A DNA stretch of 64,000 nt from CBDFHV01 sp965247705 (GCA_965247705.1 CBDFHV010000081.1:192857-256856); one strand, 5' to 3'. Counted from the first letter of the stretch, positions 44,861-54,369 are shown. A program made the numbers and translations. The notes: generated by a model not told the origin, from the sequence alone.

Positions 44861-46561
44861 TCAGTCATCTCGATCACCGGCGGCGACCTTCTCTTCCACG
44901 GCCGCGCCGTAGTGTCGCGTCAGATAGTCGGGCGAGAACTTGTCGGAACTGGCGTCCTCGGCGCGGCTTTGCGGGTCCCGTTCCGCCGCCGGCCCATATC
45001 CGCCCGCCCCCGGCGTGGTCACCGAGACCGCCGCCCCCGGGGCGACTTCCAACGACATGGGCTTATTGGCCAGTCGCGTGCGGCCGCCGTCGTCCTCGAT
45101 GATCTCGAACTTGCCGGTGGTCCCGGGGGAGCCGCCGAATATTCCCCAGGGCTGATGGACGAAGCGCTCGCCCTGACCGCTGAAGATCATGGTGTGATGG
45201 AGCGGCCGGTAAACCCGCCGCAGGGCAAGGCCGCCCCGCCACCGCCCGGCGCCCCCGGAATCGGACACCAGTTCATAGCGTTCGATCATCAGGTCGTACT
45301 CGTTCTCCATGGCCTCGACGGGCAGGTTGGTGGTGTTGGTCATATGAACCTGCACGCCGTCGGTGCCGTCCTTGTAGGAGCGGGCGCCGCCGCCGCCGCC
45401 CAATGTCTCCAGATAAACGTAAAACTTGCCGTCGGGGCCACGACCGGAAAAGGCCGCCGAGGTATTGGCGCCGTTGCTGGCGGCGATCACCCGGTCGGGC
45501 AGGGCCGGCGCCAGCGCGCCGAGGATCGCATCGACAATGCGCTGCCCGGTCTGGGCACGGGCGGCGGAGGCGGCAGGGAAGAGGGCATTGACGATGGAGC
45601 CCTCGGGCGCCTCGATGCGGATCGGGTCCAGCATGCCGTGGTTTTGCGGCCCATCGGGGTCCACCAGAACTTTCAGCGAATAGAGCACCGCCGCCTGGAG
45701 ACCGGCCATGGTCACATTGATGTTGCCCTTGACCTGGGGGGCGCTGCCGTCGAAGTCGAACAGGATCGTCTCGCCCTCGACCACGACCCTGACGGCGATG
45801 CGAATGTCCTCGGTTCCCATGCCGTCGTCGTCGATCAGGTCCTCGAATCGATACTCGCCGTCCGGCATGTCCTTGACCGCGGCCCGCATCCGCCGGGCGC
45901 CGGCGGCGATGATGGCATCGGTCCCCTCGATCACCCGGTCCACCGGCCACTTGACGAACAGTTCCTTGCACCGGCGCTCGCCCAGGCGGTTGGCGGCGAT
46001 CTGGGCGTTGTAGTCGCCGCGGCGCTCTTCCGGCACCCGCACGTTCAAGAGGATCATGTCCATGACGTCCTGCTGGATCCGGCCGTCCTTGAGCAGGCGT
46101 ATGGGGGGAATGCGCAGGCCTTCCTGATAGATTTCGGTCATGCCGCCGGCCATTGAGCCGGGCGCCATGCCGCCGATGTCGGCATGGTGGGCGATGTTGG
46201 CCACGAACAGCACCAGCCGCTCGCCATCGAAGACCGGACTGACCATGGCCACGTCGGGCAAGTGCGAACCGCGGCCCACGTAGGGATCGTTGGATATGAA
46301 CATATCGCCAGTTTGGACGCCGTCGGCGCCGAAGCGATCCAGAACCACCTGGACCAGGCCGAGCATCGAGGCCAGGTGCAGGGGCATGCTGTCGCCCTGG
46401 ACCACGACTCGGCCGTGGGCGTCGAAGATGGCCGTGGAGTGGTCCCGTCGCTCCTTGATGTTGGTGGAATAGGCGCTTTTCATCAGCGCTACGTAGGTTT
46501 CGTCGGCAATGCTGACGAGGCCGTTACGCAGGAGTTCCACCTCGATGGGGGTCAGGGACAT
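44861..46561 (-). CDS. hyuB: Hydantoinase B / oxoprolinase family subunit
   Basis: The 566 residues match the HyuB (N-methylhydantoinase B) family: 'IEVELLRNGLVSIADETYVALMKSAYSTNIKERRDHSTAIFD', 'MFISNDPYVGRGSHLPDVAMVSPVF' and 'HHADIGGMAPGSMAGG' metal-like His/Asp segments. With HyuA it makes an ATP-dependent ring-opening amidohydrolase for hydantoins or 5-oxoproline. ATG 46561 lies eight bases after the hyuA stop. Confidence 0.92.
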   Translation of the reverse strand: MSLTPIEVELLRNGLVSIADETYVALMKSAYSTNIKERRDHSTAIFDAHGRVVVQGDSMPLHLASMLGLVQVVLDRFGADGVQTGDMFISNDPYVGRGSHLPDVAMVSPVFDGERLVLFVANIAHHADIGGMAPGSMAGGMTEIYQEGLRIPPIRLLKDGRIQQDVMDMILLNVRVPEERRGDYNAQIAANRLGERRCKELFVKWPVDRVIEGTDAIIAAGARRMRAAVKDMPDGEYRFEDLIDDDGMGTEDIRIAVRVVVEGETILFDFDGSAPQVKGNINVTMAGLQAAVLYSLKVLVDPDGPQNHGMLDPIRIEAPEGSIVNALFPAASAARAQTGQRIVDAILGALAPALPDRVIAASNGANTSAAFSGRGPDGKFYVYLETLGGGGGARSYKDGTDGVQVHMTNTTNLPVEAMENEYDLMIERYELVSDSGGAGRWRGGLALRRVYRPLHHTMIFSGQGERFVHQPWGIFGGSPGTTGKFEIIEDDGGRTRLANKPMSLEVAPGAAVSVTTPGAGGYGPAAERDPQSRAEDASSDKFSPDYLTRHYGAAVEEKVAAGDRDD

Positions 46562-46569
46562 GACGCGCC

Positions 46570-48621
46570 TCAAGACACTGTGATGACGATGTTGCCCCAC
46601 CGGTCGACGATGCAGCGGTTGCCAGGGAAGACGACGGTGGTGGCGTCCAACTGGTCGATGACGGCGGGGCCATGGAGCGTTTGGTCTCGGCCAAGGGAAT
46701 CGCGGCGGAAGATGGGCGTTTCGATCCAGCCGTCTGCGGAGAACAGGACCTGGCGGTGGTCCACGGGGTCTGCCGGGACCGTGTTTTCCAAAGTGGGCAA
46801 CGGCGGCTGTTCTAAGAGGCCCAGCGCCTTCACCTTCAGGTTCACGAACTGGATGGTCTCGGCTCGGGAGGCGAAGCCGTAGTTCCGCTCGTGGGCTTCA
46901 TGGAAGGCATCGATCAGGTCGTTTCGCATCGCCACGCCGACCGGGCCTTCGTCCATCGGCACGGTCAGTTCGTAGTTCTGGCCTTGATAGCGCAAGCCGG
47001 CCGACCACAACAGCCGCCGGTCGGGCGCGGCAACGCCCTGCTGCTCGAACCACGCTTGCGTTGTCGCCATCAGTTCCTGCCGGGCGGCCTCGATGGCATC
47101 GGCCGCGCCGTCCTCCAGACTGCCGAGGACCGTCTTGACGAATTCGAGGGTCAATTCCGAGTTCAACAGCCCCTCGGCGCACAGAATGCCCGGGCTGGGC
47201 GGTACCACCACGGTCCCGATATCCAGTTCCTGGGCCACATCGACCGCATGGAGGGGTCCGGCGCCCCCATAGACGAACAGCGAGAAGTCGGCCGGGTTGT
47301 GACCGCGCTCGATGGAGATGGTGCGAATGGCCTTGACCATGATGGCGCTCACCACCCGCACGATGCCGAGCGCCGTCTGCTCCATGTCCATGCCCAGCGC
47401 CGTCCCCAGGACTGCGATGGATTTCTCGGAAAGCGCCTTGCGGATCGGCATGCGGCCGTCCAGCAGCGCCTCGCCGTTGAGTCGCCCCAACACCACGTTG
47501 GCGTCGGTCACGGTCGCCTCGGTGCCGCCCTGGTCGTAGCAGGCTGGCCCCGGCACCGCCCCGGCGCTCCGCGGTCCCACCTTCAGCAGCCCGTCCAGGT
47601 CGATCCAGGCGATGGAGCCGCCGCCGGCGCCCACCGCATTGACGTCGATCGCCGGCAGGCGAAGGGGATAGCCGGCCAGGGTGCGCTCCTGGACCTCCGT
47701 CGGTTGGCCGTCCCGCAGCAGGCTCACGTCGGCGCTGGTGCCGCCCATGTCGAGGGTGACGACGTTGCCATGACCGGTGGTCTGGGCCCGAAAGGCGGTG
47801 CCGCGAACCCCGGCCGCGGGGCCGGACAGGGAGGCCCGGATGGGCAGCCGCCGGGCCATGTCCACCGACATCAGGCCGCCGGAGCTTTGGCTCACGGTCG
47901 GCGCCACGGGCACCCCCTGCGCCTTCACAGCCCGGGTGAAGCGGTCCATGTAGGCGTTCATCACCGTGAGCAACGCCCCGTTGAGCACGGCGGTGGAGAA
48001 GCGCTCGAACTCCCTAAACTCAGGGTAAACGGACGACGAGGACAACACCTCGACGTCGTCGGGCAGACTTTCCCGCAAGATCGACACGGCCCGATCTTCG
48101 TGGTCGGGATAGGCATAGGAATGGAGGAAGCAGACCACCACGCAGTCCACCTTCTCCGCCGCCAGCCGCGCCGCGACTTCCCGAAGGCCCGCCTCGTCGA
48201 GGGGCCGGTACACGGTGCCATCGGCCAGCACCCGCTCCCCAACTTCGAACCGCAAGTCGCGGGAAACCAGCGGCCGCGGATAATCCTTGTGAATGTCGTA
48301 GACCTGGGGCCGCGACTGGCGGCCGATCTCGAGGAGATCGCGGAATCCTTCGCTGGTCACCACGGCCACGGTGCCGCAACGCTTCTGGATGAGGGCGTTG
48401 GTCCCCACCGTGGTGCCGTGGGACAGGCGGACGACATGGGCCGGGTCCAGGCCATGGTCGCTGAGAACCGCCGCGATGCCGTCGATAATCGCTTGATCGG
48501 GACTCGCCGGAGTGGACGACAGCTTGTGGCGGATCAGCCGGTTGTCGGCCGGGATGCTGACCGCCAGGTCGGTGAAAGTGCCACCGACGTCGATGCCGAT
48601 ATGGATGTCCGTGCCTGCCAT
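46570..48621 (-). CDS. hyuA: Hydantoinase A / N-methylhydantoinase family subunit
   Basis: The 683-residue ATP-binding subunit has an actin-like fold: 'IGIDVGGTFTDLAVSI', 'LSHGTTVGTNALIQK', 'VVTLDMGGTSADVSLL', 'VNAVGAGGGSIAWID' and 'ERGHNPADFSLFVYGGAGPLHA'. It phosphorylates the substrate carbonyl so that HyuB can open the ring. Substrates in the family include N-methylhydantoin, acetophenone and 5-oxoproline; the neighbours favour N-methylhydantoin. Confidence 0.93.
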   Translation of the reverse strand: MAGTDIHIGIDVGGTFTDLAVSIPADNRLIRHKLSSTPASPDQAIIDGIAAVLSDHGLDPAHVVRLSHGTTVGTNALIQKRCGTVAVVTSEGFRDLLEIGRQSRPQVYDIHKDYPRPLVSRDLRFEVGERVLADGTVYRPLDEAGLREVAARLAAEKVDCVVVCFLHSYAYPDHEDRAVSILRESLPDDVEVLSSSSVYPEFREFERFSTAVLNGALLTVMNAYMDRFTRAVKAQGVPVAPTVSQSSGGLMSVDMARRLPIRASLSGPAAGVRGTAFRAQTTGHGNVVTLDMGGTSADVSLLRDGQPTEVQERTLAGYPLRLPAIDVNAVGAGGGSIAWIDLDGLLKVGPRSAGAVPGPACYDQGGTEATVTDANVVLGRLNGEALLDGRMPIRKALSEKSIAVLGTALGMDMEQTALGIVRVVSAIMVKAIRTISIERGHNPADFSLFVYGGAGPLHAVDVAQELDIGTVVVPPSPGILCAEGLLNSELTLEFVKTVLGSLEDGAADAIEAARQELMATTQAWFEQQGVAAPDRRLLWSAGLRYQGQNYELTVPMDEGPVGVAMRNDLIDAFHEAHERNYGFASRAETIQFVNLKVKALGLLEQPPLPTLENTVPADPVDHRQVLFSADGWIETPIFRRDSLGRDQTLHGPAVIDQLDATTVVFPGNRCIVDRWGNIVITVS

Positions 48622-48636
48622 AAGAGAATCCCGCGA

Positions 48637-49887
48637 TCAGTGGCCCGTGGCCAGATAGCCGACGATGTGGTCCGCCACGTGGCGGGCGTCGTCGCCAACG
48701 CCGTAGAGGATTCCAGACTTCCGCCGCACCATCCAGTTCAGGCCCATGAAATAGAGGCCGGGCACGGTGGTGGCGCCCCGGTCGGTGACCGGGTAGCCCA
48801 TGTCGTCGAGCACGGGGTAATCGATCCAGCCGAAATCGAAGGAGAAGCCGGTGGCCCAGACGACCGACGACACCCCCTCGGCCTCCAGGTCGATGGATGC
48901 CGTGCTTGGCACCGACCAGTCGTCGGCCGGTGGCCCGCCGGACAGCTCTTTGTCGGTCGGCGGCGGAGCGTCGATGCGGTTCTTCACGATGAAGGCGTCC
49001 ACGTCGGCGTAGAACTGCATGGCGAAGGCGTCGGCGTCGCTCATGTTGCGGCGGAGGTCGTCCATGAAGGACACCGTCTCCCCATCGACCGCGGCAACCA
49101 TGCCCAGGAGGCGGACGCCGTCGCGGTGAAAATGGTGCAGGCTGATGGTCCGCCCGCCGCCGCGACCGGTCAAATGGGGATCGCTGCGGAATCGATGCGC
49201 CGGCGAGTCCAGCATGTCCGGCGTCCGGTCGAGAAGACCTATCTCCCGCTGCCAGGCGACGCAATCCTGACCCCGGTAGCGCCGCGGCAGCCGGCCGGCC
49301 TCGCCAACGCTCAGCAGAACTTGCCGCCCCGAGAGCCTGAGGTCGTCGACGACCTGGCAACCGGTCTGCCCGGAGCCCACCACCAGCACGGCCCCTTCGG
49401 GAAGCGCCGCCGCGGTGCGATATTTCTCCGCATCCAGTTGGAGAATGCGTTTTGACAGGCGCTCGGCGAAGGGCGGGCGCCGAGGGACCTGCATGGTGCC
49501 GGTGGCGACCACAACCACGGGCGCCCGCAGCGGCCCCGCATCGGTTTCGACGCTGAAAGCGTCGTCCTCCGCCGGCCCGATCCTTGCCACCGTGACGCCG
49601 GTCCTGAGCGGGCAGCCGAAGGCCTCCGTCCACCGTTCCATGTATGCGACGAAGTCCTCGCGTGGCAGGAACCCGTCGGGATCGGGGCCGTCGTACTCGG
49701 CCCCCGGCAGGCGAATGCTCCAGTTGGGCGTGACCAGGCAGAAGCTGTCCCAGCGGCGGCGCGTCCAGCTGTCCCCCACCTCGCCCCGCTCCAGGGCCAC
49801 ATGGTCGACCCCGTGTTCGGTCAGGCAGTAGCTGGTCGACAGGCCTCCCTGACCGGCGCCGACGACGATCACCTCGGGTCCCGCCAT
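48637..49887 (-). CDS. Flavin-containing monooxygenase-like protein (MSMEG_0569-like)
   Basis: The 416 residues from ATG 49887 show the FAD motif 'VIVVGAGQGGLSTSYCLTEHG', then 'RRRWDSFCLVTPNWSIRLPGAEYDGPDPDGFL', which recalls the MSMEG_0569 flavoprotein family, the NADPH motif 'VLVVGSGQTGCQVVDDL' and 'VVWATGFSFDFGWID'. It lies 14 bases after the DinB-like gene and 15 before hyuA. Its substrate is unknown; N-oxidation of an amine is possible. Confidence 0.82.
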   Translation of the reverse strand: MAGPEVIVVGAGQGGLSTSYCLTEHGVDHVALERGEVGDSWTRRRWDSFCLVTPNWSIRLPGAEYDGPDPDGFLPREDFVAYMERWTEAFGCPLRTGVTVARIGPAEDDAFSVETDAGPLRAPVVVVATGTMQVPRRPPFAERLSKRILQLDAEKYRTAAALPEGAVLVVGSGQTGCQVVDDLRLSGRQVLLSVGEAGRLPRRYRGQDCVAWQREIGLLDRTPDMLDSPAHRFRSDPHLTGRGGGRTISLHHFHRDGVRLLGMVAAVDGETVSFMDDLRRNMSDADAFAMQFYADVDAFIVKNRIDAPPPTDKELSGGPPADDWSVPSTASIDLEAEGVSSVVWATGFSFDFGWIDYPVLDDMGYPVTDRGATTVPGLYFMGLNWMVRRKSGILYGVGDDARHVADHIVGYLATGH

Positions 49888-49901
49888 CACCCTCGGAACC
49901 C

Positions 49902-50396
49902 TCACTCGCCGGAGGAGAACTTGACGAAATCCAGGGGCGGCGGGTCGATGCTGGCGTGGGACAGCATGTGATGGGTCTGACCCCGGTGGTGGATCTGGTG
50001 CTCGAACAGGTTGCACAGGCAATCGCGCAGGGGCAGGCTGAAATACTCGCCCGTCTCCACCGTGTCGAAGGACAGGGTGCCGTCCAGGGCCGCCGGATCG
50101 AGGGCGTCGCAGAACTCCATGTACCAGGCGTCCTGTTCCCCCTGGGCGCGGCGCAGGGCGCCGAAGTCCCGATGAAGGATCTGATCGAGGCTGGTGAAGG
50201 TGGTGGGCTTCTTCTCCAGGCGCTCGCGATAGATCAGATCGGCCAGCAGGATGTGATTGAGGGTGCCGAGGATGGACTTGAAGAAGGCGCGCCGGTCCTC
50301 GGCCAGGGCCTCGGGCGGGAGCGACGCGGAGGCGGCGTAGATGCGCTGATTGGCCCACGCGTTGTAGCGGGCGGCGGTCGGTAGATCAAGAAGCAT
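49902..50396 (-). CDS. DinB-family protein
   Basis: The 164-residue four-helix protein starts at ATG 50396 after AAAGGA. 'YNAWANQRIYAA', 'GTLNHILLADLIYRERLE' and 'HQIHHRGQTHHML' supply the three His positions of the DinB/YfiT metal site. Some members are thiol-dependent transferases. It is the first gene of the minus-strand catabolic operon. Confidence 0.86.
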   Translation of the reverse strand: MLLDLPTAARYNAWANQRIYAASASLPPEALAEDRRAFFKSILGTLNHILLADLIYRERLEKKPTTFTSLDQILHRDFGALRRAQGEQDAWYMEFCDALDPAALDGTLSFDTVETGEYFSLPLRDCLCNLFEHQIHHRGQTHHMLSHASIDPPPLDFVKFSSGE

Positions 50397-50609
50397 GCCC
50401 TTGTCCTTTCGGGTCCGCGGCGCGGTGACCGCTTCCCCACACACCCACACCATTTTGTGGCCGCCCTATATAGCGGATAAATTAATCGTCGTGACCTGGC
50501 AAGGTGGGCGGGTCGATCCCGCGACACCGGGAGACGGGATCGCCGCCGAGAGACCGGGTACAACATGAATTGCCGGCCCACGCCCAGACCAAAGGGAGAG
50601 ACCAACCAC

Positions 50610-51473
50610 ATGACCGAGACCGTGTTCGGCCCCTACGACCAGGAGTCCCTTGACCTGCAATACGACATGCGCCGCCGTTGCGCCGATGACCTGTGGCGCC
50701 TCGACGACGGAAAGGAGACCGGCAACGCCATCGCCGCCGCCCTCCCCTGCCGCCTCGATACGCCTTTCGGCGACAAGCCGGGCGAGCGGCTGGACATTTT
50801 TCCCGCCGGCAGGCCCGGCGCGCCGATCCACATGTTCATCCACGGCGGCTATTGGCGGTCCTTCGACAAGGACATGTTCCGCTATATCGCCAAGCCATTC
50901 GTTGCGGCCGGGGTCACCCTGATCCTCAACAACTACGGCCTCTGCCCCCACGTCACCATGGACGAGGTGGTGCGCCAGAACCGTGCCGCCATCCCCTGGA
51001 TCCACGCCCACGCCGCGGACTTCGACTCCGACCCGGGCAAGATCACCGTTTCCGGCCACTCGGCGGGCGGCCACCTGACCGCCATGCTGATGGCCACCGA
51101 CTGGACCGAACATGGCCTGCCCCGGGACGTGATCCGGGCCGGCTGCGCCATCAGCGGGCTCTTTGACCTGGAGCCCCTGCGCCGGTCCTACCTCAACGAA
51201 GACCTGCGCATGGACGCGGCGACCACGCGGCGCAACAGCCCCCAGCATCACCTGCCCGACCGCTCCAACGAGCTGATCATCGCCGTCGGCGGCGGCGAGA
51301 CCGACGAGTTCAAGCGCCAGTCCAGGGAGTTCGCCGACGTCTGGCTGGGCAAGGGCCTGCCCGGCCTTTACACCGAGATCTTGGACTGCAACCACGTGGT
51401 CCTGGCCGGCGAGCTGGGCAAGGCGGACTCCCCCCTCACCCAGGCCATCTTCAGGCAGATCGGCGTCGCCTGA
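50610..51473 (+). CDS. Alpha/beta hydrolase, kynurenine formamidase-like
   Basis: The 287-residue hydrolase has the oxyanion motif 'IHGGYW', the nucleophile elbow 'SGHSAGGHL', and a C-terminal 'DCNHVVLAGEL' with the catalytic His. The HGGxW form is typical of arylformamidases. It faces away from the hydantoinase operon and is followed by an amino-acid dehydrogenase 14 bases later. It may hydrolyse an N-formyl or N-carbamoyl amide rather than formylkynurenine. Confidence 0.83.
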   Translation: MTETVFGPYDQESLDLQYDMRRRCADDLWRLDDGKETGNAIAAALPCRLDTPFGDKPGERLDIFPAGRPGAPIHMFIHGGYWRSFDKDMFRYIAKPFVAAGVTLILNNYGLCPHVTMDEVVRQNRAAIPWIHAHAADFDSDPGKITVSGHSAGGHLTAMLMATDWTEHGLPRDVIRAGCAISGLFDLEPLRRSYLNEDLRMDAATTRRNSPQHHLPDRSNELIIAVGGGETDEFKRQSREFADVWLGKGLPGLYTEILDCNHVVLAGELGKADSPLTQAIFRQIGVA

Positions 51474-51487
51474 GAGAGCCCGAGCCG

Positions 51488-52783
51488 GTGCGGGTGCTGG
51501 TCCTCGGCGCCGGCGTGGTCGGCGTCGCCACGGCGTGGTTCCTGACCCGCGCCGGCCACGACGTCACCGTGGTCGAACGCCGCGACGGCGTGGCACTCGA
51601 GACCAGCCGCGCCAACGCCGGCCTGCTGACCCCCGCCCAGTCGCCGCCGTGGAACGCGCCCGGCGTGCCCTGGCGGGCCCTGGGCTGGCTCTTGCGCCGG
51701 GACGCCGCCCTTGACATCCGGCTGCGCTGGGACCCGGCCATGATCGCCTGGCTGTTGGCCTTCGTCCGCAATTCCACGCCGGCCCGCCATCGCCGCCACG
51801 CCGAGGTGACCCTGCGCCTGGCCCGCTTCAGCATGGAGACCATGACCGCCATCGAGGCGGAAATCGCCCCCGCCTACGACCGCACGGCCCGCGGCATCCT
51901 GACGATTTTCCGCCAGCCCGAGGCGATGGGAGCGGCGGCCCGGGGGGCGGCGGGCCTGGAGTCCCTGGGCGTCGCCGCCCCGGTTCTCGACCGGGACGCC
52001 TGTCTTGCCGTGGAGCCGGCGCTGACCCCCATCGCCACGCAGATCGCCGGCGGCGTCCACAACCCCGACGACCGATCCGGCGACGTTCACAAGCTGGCCA
52101 CCGCCCTGGCCGCCGCCGCCGCCCGGGACGGCGCCCGCTTCCGCCATGGGGTGGTGGTCCGGGGCCTGACGGTGCGGGGTGCCCGCATCGCCGCCGTGGA
52201 GACGGACCAGGGCCCCATCGAAGCCGACGCGGTGGTGGTTGCCCTGGGCTGGCAAAGCCGCCGCCTGCTCGCCCCCCTCGGCCTCCGCCTGCCCCTCTAT
52301 CCGGTGCAGGGTTACTCGGTAACGATCGACATCGGCGACGGGGCGCCCGAGACGTCGGACGGGCAAACCTTCTCGGGGGAGGCCCCTGTCGGCCCGTCCC
52401 TGCCGGTGCGCGACGCCGCGCGCAAGATGGTGGTCACGCCGCTGGGCCGCCGCCTCAGGGCGACCGGCGTGGCGGTGCTCAATGGCGGTGACGCCACCAT
52501 CGACAAGGGCCATGTACGCACCCTGCGCGAGGCCCTCCATGCCCTCTTTCCCCGGGTTCCCCGGTCGGCCACCGAGACCCCCTGGACCGGCCTCCGCCCG
52601 ATGACCCCCGATGGCCCGCCGGTCCTCGGTCCGACGCCTTATGAGAACCTGTTCCTGAACACCGGCCACGGCCCCCTGGGCTGGACCCTGGCGGCGGGCA
52701 GCGGCCGCCTGGTGGCCGGCCTAGTGGACGCCCGCCCGCCGGAAATCCCCCTCGACGGCCTGACCCTCGCCCGCTACCGCTGA
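51488..52783 (+). CDS. D-amino-acid dehydrogenase-like FAD enzyme (DadA family)
   Basis: The 431 residues from GTG 51488 have 'VLVLGAGVVGVATAWFLTRAGHDVTVVERR' and 'ETSRANAGLLTPAQSPPWNAPGVP', the DadA signature, and the C-terminal 'NTGHGPLGWTLAAGSGRLVAGLV'. It oxidises amino acids at the membrane with quinone transfer in related enzymes. The substrate in this setting may be an N-substituted amino acid. Confidence 0.88.
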   Translation: MRVLVLGAGVVGVATAWFLTRAGHDVTVVERRDGVALETSRANAGLLTPAQSPPWNAPGVPWRALGWLLRRDAALDIRLRWDPAMIAWLLAFVRNSTPARHRRHAEVTLRLARFSMETMTAIEAEIAPAYDRTARGILTIFRQPEAMGAAARGAAGLESLGVAAPVLDRDACLAVEPALTPIATQIAGGVHNPDDRSGDVHKLATALAAAAARDGARFRHGVVVRGLTVRGARIAAVETDQGPIEADAVVVALGWQSRRLLAPLGLRLPLYPVQGYSVTIDIGDGAPETSDGQTFSGEAPVGPSLPVRDAARKMVVTPLGRRLRATGVAVLNGGDATIDKGHVRTLREALHALFPRVPRSATETPWTGLRPMTPDGPPVLGPTPYENLFLNTGHGPLGWTLAAGSGRLVAGLVDARPPEIPLDGLTLARYR

Positions 52784-52804
52784 GGGTACATGTTCTTGAA
52801 AATG

Positions 52805-52896
52805 AACCACAGAGGCACAGAGACACAGAGAAATAGAAACAAATATTAAAAAGAAGAGAGGTTTATTATCGTCTTCTTCTCTGTGTCTCTGTGGTT
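52805..52896. repeat. CACAGAG-type AT-rich inverted repeat, copy A
   Basis: AACCACAGAG...ACACAGAGAA on the left (52805-52832) pairs with TTCTCTGTGTCTCTGTGGTT (52877-52896), with an extra GCACAGAG unit in the left arm. The loop is A/T-rich, unlike the GC-rich surroundings. A longer copy lies at 57834-57945. Confidence 0.85.
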
Positions 52897-52916
52897 AACT
52901 TCTTACTTTATCATCC

Positions 52917-53249
52917 ATGAAGAAGCTGCAAAAAATGTTCGTGCGCATGTCCCACTGGCAGTGCAAGCCCGAGTGCTGGGCCGAGGCCGAGGCCCTGTTC
53001 GACGACGGCGCGCTGCCGATCCTGGAGAAGGCTTCGGGCATCATGGGCGCCCACCTTCTGGGCGAACCCGGCACCGGCCAACGCGTCGCCCACACGGTCT
53101 GGACCGACCGGGCGGCCCACGACGCCTTCGCCGCCAGCGCCGACATGGAGCGCATCACCCGCATGTTCGCCCACATGTACGTCGACGGCCAACGCCCCCA
53201 GGCCTTTGCCTATCCGGCGCTGCGGGGGAAGGTGTTTGGAGTGGGATAG
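52917..53249 (+). CDS. Hypothetical protein, possible dimeric alpha/beta-barrel (ABM-like)
   Basis: This small protein of 110 residues (or 104 from ATG 52935, which gives 'MFVRMSHWQCKPECW'). The pattern 'FVRMSHWQCKPECWAEAEALFDDGALPILEKASGIMGAHLL' followed by 'HTVWTDRAAHDAF' suggests the dimeric barrel fold of antibiotic-biosynthesis-monooxygenase-like proteins. Function is unknown. It begins 20 bases after the CACAGAG hairpin, so its promoter region includes that repeat. Confidence 0.55.
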   Translation: MKKLQKMFVRMSHWQCKPECWAEAEALFDDGALPILEKASGIMGAHLLGEPGTGQRVAHTVWTDRAAHDAFAASADMERITRMFAHMYVDGQRPQAFAYPALRGKVFGVG

Positions 53250-53409
53250 CGGGACTCGCCATAACGCCGCTTCTACCCCAGTGTCGTCGTCGCTGGAGAT
53301 TTCCCGGTGGGCAATCTTGGCGCCTGCGGGGACCAACGATCTCAGGCACTGTCGCTCATCGCCCTTCTTGAAAAGTCAGATGGTGGAAAACCAGTTGGCG
53401 GAAAAGATC

Positions 53410-53721
53410 CTACTCGACATCCCACGGCATGGTGGGCATTTGGAGGATTTCCCGCCTCCCGTGCAGGAGTGTAACAATCTGGATGCGATTGCCGCCGTAT
53501 CGGTAGATGACACGATAGTTTCTATAGATCAGTTCCCGTATGTCATCCCGATCCGTCTCGGGGACGCGCCGACCCATATGCGGGAGGTCCGCCAATCCCT
53601 CGACCGCCGCAAGAAGACGGTCAATGAAGCGTCGGGCATAGTAAGGTGAATCCTTCGAAATATAGGCATGCAACTCGCGAAGATCGGTTCTCGCCCGCGC
53701 CGACCATTCAATCTCCATCAC
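53410..53721 (-). CDS. RelE/ParE-family toxin
   Basis: The 103 residues match the ParE type: 'IEWSARARTDLRELHAYISKDSPYYARRFIDRLLAAVEGLADLPHMGR' and 'ELIYRNYRVIYRYGGNRIQIVTLLHGRR'. ParE toxins usually poison gyrase. Its start overlaps the antitoxin gene by 14 bases. Confidence 0.88.
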   Translation of the reverse strand: MMEIEWSARARTDLRELHAYISKDSPYYARRFIDRLLAAVEGLADLPHMGRRVPETDRDDIRELIYRNYRVIYRYGGNRIQIVTLLHGRREILQMPTMPWDVE

Positions 53722-53893
53722 CGAGCACCTCGGCCTTGACCTGACCGTGGGGAACGGTCCGGCCGGCCTCGATGTCGGCCATGCCCTGTTCGATCTTCTG
53801 TCTTGCGTAGACCTCGTACATAAGGTCGTCCCAGGTAGCCTGGTCGGGCAGATTTTCGACGATTTCGCGCGCGGCGTCTTTCACCGTTGACAT
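53708..53893 (-). CDS. Antitoxin of the ParE-type module
   Basis: This 61-residue acidic protein begins at ATG 53893: 'AREIVENLPDQATWDDLMYEVYARQKIEQGMADIEAGRTVPHGQV' is the common form of antitoxins paired with ParE-like toxins. The overlap with the toxin gene gives coupled translation. The 280 bases upstream to the PEP-CTERM remnant show no further gene. Confidence 0.85.
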   Translation of the reverse strand: MSTVKDAAREIVENLPDQATWDDLMYEVYARQKIEQGMADIEAGRTVPHGQVKAEVLGDGD

Positions 53894-54175
53894 GGGAACA
53901 CTCCGTGTCTGGCGCTGCCATGGCGGCGGCTGCAATGGATCGCCATACTACGCCCCTTGTCGCCCGTTGCCATCCGCCGCGTTGGCGATGCGGCGTCTGA
54001 CGATCGTACCCGACTCCTCGGCGCCTACGCCCGGCGGCCGCCGCTTGCCATTGCGCCATGTGGCCCGGACCCGCACCGTGTTCCCGAACCAAAGGAAACA
54101 TCGGAGTGCACGACCAAGCTGCCGCCCGAACGGACGCCGCCTCTTTGTATGGACCGGGACGTTACAGTAACGGGT

Positions 54176-54349
54176 TCAGATCGTCCGCCGGCGTCTTGCC
54201 AAGCCAAGACCCACGAGGCCGAGGCCGAGGATCGCGAGGGTGCCGGGCTCCGGGACGTTGGCGGGTTCCGAGGCAGTCAATTCAAGGGCGGTAACCTCGA
54301 TATCGTCAATCGCGAACTCGTCCCTATCACCGGTTGTAGCGCACCCGGT
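54176..54349 (-). pseudogene. C-terminal remnant of a PEP-CTERM protein
   Basis: The last ~57 codons of a reading frame survive, ending 'VPEPGTLAILGLGLVGLGLARRRR' plus two residues: the PEP motif, a membrane helix and an Arg cluster, recognised by an exosortase and removed at the cell surface. The segment before it ('FAIDDIEVTALEL') is also typical of such proteins. Upstream it runs straight into the IS3-family element, so no complete product can be made. Confidence 0.85.
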
Positions 54350-54369
54350 TCCTTGGACACAAGTTTGTC

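Noticed and set aside
46562..46600. HyuB start upstream overlapping hyuA
   Set aside because: ATG 46561 gives the normal HyuB N-terminus and an eight-base gap to hyuA; the extension is not family-like.
46891..49455. Plus-strand frame of 854 codons over hyuA and the FMO gene
   Set aside because: It is opposite two genes with complete nucleotide-binding motifs and has the composition of a shadow.
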